From positions 1 through 56,101 of the forward strand of contig DXIO01000085.1 in NCBI GenBank assembly GCA_019112875.1: a DNA stretch of 56,101 nucleotides. The letters are read 5' to 3'. The translations under genes were made by a program, and so were the position numbers. Under the pieces are notes generated by a model that was not told where the DNA came from, ran no database searches, and saw only the letters and a program-made list of their open reading frames with translations. Numbering within the stretch: the stretch's first letter is position 1; every line of letters begins with the position of its first letter. This stretch comes from Candidatus Aquabacterium excrementipullorum. GTDB taxonomy: Bacteria; Pseudomonadota; Gammaproteobacteria; Burkholderiales; Burkholderiaceae_C. This document shows, piece by piece, positions 53,201 to 56,101 of the stretch.

Positions 53201-54264
53201 TCGAAGCTGGCCACGTCCACATCATGGATCTTGCCCATGTTGTGGTTCAGGCGGACCACTTCCAGCCACTGCGCGTCCGGGGTGACCATGCGCCAGCTGG
53301 CCAGGTTGTCCAGCGCGGTGCCCCACAGCACGGCTTTCTTGCCGCCGGCGTTCATGGCGACGTTGCCGCCCACGCAGCTGGCCTCGGCCGAGGTCGGATC
53401 GACCGCGAACACGTAGCCCGCGCGCTCGGCCGCATCGGCCACGCGCTGCGTGACCACGCCGGCGCCCGTCCAGACGGTGGCCACGGGGTGGTCCATGCCG
53501 GGCAGGGTGACCATCTCGACCTCGGTCATCTGCTCCAGCTTCTCGGTGTTGATCACCGCGCTGCGCCACGTCAGGGGCACGGCGCCGCCGGTGTAGCCGG
53601 TGCCGCCCCCACGGGGGATGATGGTCAGATCAAGATCGACGCAGCCCTTGACCAGGGCGGCCATCTCTTCTTCGGTGTCGGGCGTGAGCACGACGAAGGG
53701 GTACTCCACGCGCCAGTCGGTGGCGTCGGTCACGTGCGAAACGCGGCTCAGCCCGTCGAACTTGATGTTGTCCTTGGCGGTGACCTTGCCCAGCACCTTG
53801 GTGGCGCGCTCGCGCAGGGCGCCCATCTGCTCGAAGGCCTTGGCGAAGCGGTCCACTGCACCGCGGGCGGCAGCCAGCAGTTCACCGACCAGGGTGTCGC
53901 GCGAGGTGTCGCCCGCTGGGGTACGGCGCTTGTCGACCTCGCCCAGGCGGTGGTGCAGGGCTTCGGTGAGCTGAGCACGGCGCTTGGGGTTGTCCAGCAA
54001 GTCATCTTGCAGGTAGGGGTTGCGCTGCACCACCCAGATGTCGCCCAGCACCTCGTAGAGCATGCGGGCGGAACGGCCGGTCTGGCGCTCGGTGCGCAGC
54101 AGGCTGAGCAGTTCCCAGGCGCGCTGGCCCAGCAGGCGCTGGACGATTTCCCGGTCGGAGAACGAGGTGTAGTTGTACGGGATCTCGCGCAGGCGGGGTT
54201 GGCCGTCGCCGTGGCCGTCGGCGGCCTGGGCGGTCATGTGGGTCAGCTCGGTGGGTGCGTTCAT
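50269..54264 (-). CDS. DUF3683-FAD-iron-sulfur oxidoreductase (D-2-hydroxyacid dehydrogenase type)
   Basis: A very long soluble flavoprotein of 1,331 residues. Domains in order: DUF3683 (about residues 25-165), a PCMH-type FAD-binding domain (about 185-400, with [17 protein letters not shown]), a FAD-linked oxidase C-terminal domain ([22 protein letters not shown]), a two-cluster ferredoxin domain ([11 protein letters not shown] near 865, [12 protein letters not shown] near 921), and two CCG/heterodisulfide-reductase-type cysteine domains ([10 protein letters not shown] and CCGYPQRG near 1070-1110; [14 protein letters not shown] and DRCCGESG up to about 1230). This is GlcD plus GlcF in one chain. 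It probably oxidises a D-2-hydroxyacid and passes electrons through the clusters; the substrate is unassigned. Confidence 0.9.
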   Translation of the reverse strand: MNAPTELTHMTAQAADGHGDGQPRLREIPYNYTSFSDREIVQRLLGQRAWELLSLLRTERQTGRSARMLYEVLGDIWVVQRNPYLQDDLLDNPKRRAQLTEALHHRLGEVDKRRTPAGDTSRDTLVGELLAAARGAVDRFAKAFEQMGALRERATKVLGKVTAKDNIKFDGLSRVSHVTDATDWRVEYPFVVLTPDTEEEMAALVKGCVDLDLTIIPRGGGTGYTGGAVPLTWRSAVINTEKLEQMTEVEMVTLPGMDHPVATVWTGAGVVTQRVADAAERAGYVFAVDPTSAEASCVGGNVAMNAGGKKAVLWGTALDNLASWRMVTPDAQWLEVVRLNHNMGKIHDVDVASFELHYYQPDGKTPIRTERLDIPGRIFRKEGLGKDVTDKFLAGLPGIQKEGCDGLITSCRWVVHRMPKHTRTVCLEFFGNPKDCVPSIVEIKDFMFEEMKQPGGAILAGLEHLDDRYLRAVGYATKSKRNVGGSGLPKMVLIGDIVGDDEDRVARATSEVIRLANGRSGEGFVAVSADARKKFWADRKRTAAIAKHTNAFKVNEDVVIPLPRMGEYTLGIERINIELSLRNKLALIDAFEAFFKTGNLPLGKVEDSAELPSPEQLGEKVQFALAHLAKVRERWQFLHDRIDTPLSVAGDHLVALGYEQHRDGTYTPAEGDTVFNLLQTWSIRVSWKKEIRDALAQEFAGNALGEVINELKRIHKQVLRGRVWVALHMHAGDGNVHTNIPVNSDNYEMLQTAHEAVARIMKLARSLDGVISGEHGIGITKLEFLSDDEMQAFTEYKLRIDPQGRFNKGKLLRGAHLKALGDDVHAADLTEAYTPSFGLMGHESLIMQQSDIGDIAASFKDCLRCGKCKPVCATHVPRANLLYSPRNKILATSLLIEAFLYEEQTRRGVSIKHWSEFEDVSDHCTVCHKCVTPCPVNIDFGDVSMNMRNLLNKLGKKSFRPVAKVGMAFLNTNNPQTIKIMRAGMTEVGYKAQRLANDALKLVARKQTSAPPATHGTAPIKEQVIHFINKKMPGGLPKKTARALLDIEDKNYVPIIRNPKQTSADTEAVFYFPGCGSERLFSQVGLATQAMLWHAGVQTVLPPGYLCCGYPQRGAGQFDTAEKMITDNRVLFHRVANTLNYLDIKTVVVSCGTCYDQLQGYQFDKIFPGCRIIDIHEYLLEKGIKLQGKDAYLFHDPCHSPMKLQEPMKTVKALVGDNVIKSDRCCGESGTLFANRPDVSTQVRFRKEHEIRKGEAALREQGLVAPKDNVKILTSCPSCLQGLNRYQDDLQNGLLEADYIVIEMARQILGENWLPEYVKRANEGGIERVLV

Positions 54265-54581
54265 GAGGGCGCCAGACGCGAAAGGGGCCTGAAAACTGAA
54301 AAGATCGAGCGTCCGGAGGCGGTTTCGGCGTCCGGACGCGATGGGGATGTGGTTTTTCGCGGCTGAGGCGAGATGGTACCGCAGCGGGGCATGTCCTGAC
54401 CGGAAATGGGGCATCCGTGCCCCTCGGGGCGGTGGCCGAGCGAGGCGTTTGCGGACGCTTTTTGCTTGGGACATGCGAGGCTGGTGCGCGGGCGCCACGC
54501 CCCGGGCGCGCGCGGCGCCGCGGCGGTGGGCGGGTTTGCTAAGCTGGGCTGTCCGAACATGCCCCGCACATGAGGCCCTCG

Positions 54582-55361
54582 ATGGCAATGACAAGGGATC
54601 CGCACCCTCCAATCTGGCCGTATCCGCGCTGGATCGCCCACCGTGGCGCCGGCAAGCTGGCGCCGGAAAACACCCTGGCGGCGTTCAAACGGGGCGCATC
54701 CTACGGCTACCGGATGTTCGAGTGCGACGTGAAGCTCAGCGCCGATGGCGAGGCCTTCCTGCTGCACGACGCCGAACTGGCGCGCACCACGAACGGACGC
54801 GGCCTGGCCGGCGCGCTGAACTGGGCCGAGCTTGCACGGCTGGATGCCGGGGCTTGGCACGGCGCCGCCTTCGCTGGTGAGCCCTTGCTGCACCTGGACG
54901 CGCTGGCCGCCTGGCTGCAGGCCGAGGGCCATGCAGTGAACCTGGAGATCAAGCCCACGCCCGGCACCGAAAAGCTGACGGGCGAGGTGGTGGCCCGGCG
55001 TGTCGATCAACTGTGGGCTGGCAGCGAGATCAAGCCCTTGCTGAGCTCTTTCCAGCCGGTGGCGCTGGCGGCGGCGCGGGAGGCGGTGCCTTCGCTGCCC
55101 CGGGCCCTGTTGTTGACCGAATGGGTGCCCAACGCGGTGGCGCTGGCGCTGGACCTGGGCTGCGTCGCGCTGGTGGTGCAGCACGCCGGGCTGGACGCCC
55201 CTCGCATCACCGAAGGCCACCAGGCGGGCCTGCGCATGCTGACCTACACCGTCAATGACGCCGACCGCGCGCAGGCGCTGTGGGCGGCGGGCCTCGATGG
55301 CCTGATCACCGACCGGGTGGACCTGTTCGATCCGCGGTCCGAGCCCGGCGCGCGAGGTTAG
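54582..55361 (+). CDS. ugpQ: Glycerophosphodiester phosphodiesterase
   Basis: Cytoplasmic-type GDPD of 259 residues that hydrolyses glycerophosphodiesters to glycerol-3-phosphate and an alcohol. The TIM-barrel active site is visible: [36 protein letters not shown] (catalytic histidines and metal-binding Glu/Asp) and [10 protein letters not shown]. The end [13 protein letters not shown] is typical. No signal peptide is present. Three nearby ATGs (54570, 54582, 54588) could start it; 54582 has GAGG six bases upstream. It diverges from the large oxidoreductase across 317 bases (54,265-54,581), where I see no clear promoter. Confidence 0.93.
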   Translation: MAMTRDPHPPIWPYPRWIAHRGAGKLAPENTLAAFKRGASYGYRMFECDVKLSADGEAFLLHDAELARTTNGRGLAGALNWAELARLDAGAWHGAAFAGEPLLHLDALAAWLQAEGHAVNLEIKPTPGTEKLTGEVVARRVDQLWAGSEIKPLLSSFQPVALAAAREAVPSLPRALLLTEWVPNAVALALDLGCVALVVQHAGLDAPRITEGHQAGLRMLTYTVNDADRAQALWAAGLDGLITDRVDLFDPRSEPGARG

Positions 55362-55363
55362 CC

Positions 55364-55388
55364 AAAAAAGCGGCCCGGAGGCCGCTTC
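55364..55388. terminator. Terminator between convergent ugpQ and mpl
   Basis: AAGCGGCC (55368-55375) pairs with GGCCGCTT (55380-55387) around CGGA and is preceded by a run of A, giving mpl a T tail on the minus strand. Confidence 0.75.
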
Positions 55389-55426
55389 GTGCACGGCGCC
55401 AGGCCGCATCGAGGTTTCGTGCCGCC

Positions 55427-56101
55427 TCAGCCCAGCGCCTTGAGCAGCTTCTCGTGGATGCCGCCGAAGCCGCCGTTGCTCATGCACAGGATCTGGTCGC
55501 CTGGCTGGGCGGCCTTGACCACCTTGGCCACGAGCGTGTCGATGTTGTCTGCCACGAAGGCCTTGTCGCCCATGGGCGCCAGCGCTTCTTGCGCATCCCA
55601 GCCCAGGCCGCCGCTGTGGCAGAAGGACAGGTCGGCCTCTTCGAGCGACCAGGGCAGCAGGGCCTTCATCGTGCCCAGCTTCATGGTGTTGGAGCGGGGC
55701 TCGAACACGGCCAGGATGCGCTGATCCGGGCCCACCTTGCGGCGCAGGCCGTCGAGCGTGGTGCGGATGGCGGTCGGGTGGTGGGCGAAGTCGTCGTAGA
55801 CGGTGATGCCGCCCACCTCTCCGCGCAACTCCAGTCGGCGCTTGACGTTGGCGAAGCGGCACAGCGCGTCGCAGGCGGCCTGCGGCGCCACGCCCGCATG
55901 CTCGGCCGCGGCGATGGCGGCCAGCGCGTTCATCTGGTTGTGCTCGCCCAGCAGGGGCCACTCGACGCGGCCGACCAGCACGCCGGCCTTCATCACGTCG
56001 AAGGCGTGCGGCTCGCCCCGGGCGCGGAAGCCCGGTGTGTCGCCGCGCACGCCGAAGCGCGCCACGTCGCTCCAGCAGCCGCGCTCCAGCACGCGCTGCA
56101 G
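55427..56101 (-). CDS. mpl: UDP-N-acetylmuramate:L-Ala-gamma-D-Glu-meso-DAP ligase, N-terminus cut by window edge
   Basis: Peptidoglycan-recycling ligase that joins the recovered tripeptide to UDP-MurNAc. Only the C-terminal 224 residues are in the window; the frame runs off the right edge. Mur-ligase middle and C-terminal domain features are visible: GEHNQMNALAAIAAAEHAGV, VYDDFAHHPTAIRTTLDGLR and LAVFEPRSNTMKLG. MurC is similar, but FAHHPTAI and SNTMKLG are the Mpl forms. meso-DAP, part of its substrate, is also the substrate of LysA encoded at 20.5 kb. Confidence 0.93.
   Translation of the reverse strand: MQRVLERGCWSDVARFGVRGDTPGFRARGEPHAFDVMKAGVLVGRVEWPLLGEHNQMNALAAIAAAEHAGVAPQAACDALCRFANVKRRLELRGEVGGITVYDDFAHHPTAIRTTLDGLRRKVGPDQRILAVFEPRSNTMKLGTMKALLPWSLEEADLSFCHSGGLGWDAQEALAPMGDKAFVADNIDTLVAKVVKAAQPGDQILCMSNGGFGGIHEKLLKALG

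Noticed and set aside
50518-54366. 1,282-codon open frame opposite the FAD-FeS oxidoreductase
   Set aside because: Low-complexity translation without motifs; the other strand shows FAD, ferredoxin and CCG motifs throughout.

Overview
The window is GC-rich, densely coded chromosomal DNA from a Gram-negative betaproteobacterium of the order Burkholderiales, probably near the Comamonadaceae or the Rubrivivax/Leptothrix/Aquabacterium group. The evidence is the Omp32-type porins, the cyaY / lptM-lysA arrangement beside the PBP1A gene, the pilMNOPQ-aroK order, the yqjD/yqjE/yqjK-like trio and the DUF3683-FAD-FeS oxidoreductase. The order-level call is firm; the family is inference. I see no prophage, insertion sequence, CRISPR array or rRNA. 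Both ends cut genes: ileS lacks its 5' end on the left and mpl lacks its N-terminus on the right.

Left third (1-16.5 kb): ileS-lspA (overlapping by 1 nt), an RND adaptor-permease pair, an EamA exporter whose 3' end overlaps a convergent rhomboid protease, then a pyrimidine-salvage neighbourhood in which a methyl-accepting chemotaxis protein lies between upp and codA. After these come a four-EF-hand protein, an OmpR-like regulator with a degenerate receiver, tRNA-Leu(CAA), cysM and a tusA-like gene.

Middle (16.5-41.3 kb): ruvB, two outer-membrane porins, lysA-lptM divergent from cyaY, PBP1A (mrcA), the type IV pilus assembly operon pilMNOPQ followed by aroK, convergent valS, a universal stress protein, the DUF883 / holin-like / YqjK-like trio, a DUF898 membrane protein with an M48 protease, uvrD and dps.

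A 790-base non-coding stretch (41,265-42,054) follows dps. It holds a 667-bp nest of perfect inverted repeats: an outer 28-bp pair, an inner 25-bp pair and many short hairpins with three-base loops. It is the least explained sequence in the window.

Right third (42-56.1 kb): a receiver-histidine kinase and LuxR-type response regulator pair, divergent from a chemotaxis cluster made of a short CheZ-like protein, cheY, cheA and cheW. A strong sigma-28 (FliA) promoter match overlaps the CheZ-like stop codon. Downstream are a secreted stand-alone Cache protein and two tandem secreted Sel1-like paralogues of unknown role. The window ends with a HIT protein, a 1,331-residue FAD/iron-sulfur oxidoreductase, ugpQ and the C-terminal part of mpl.
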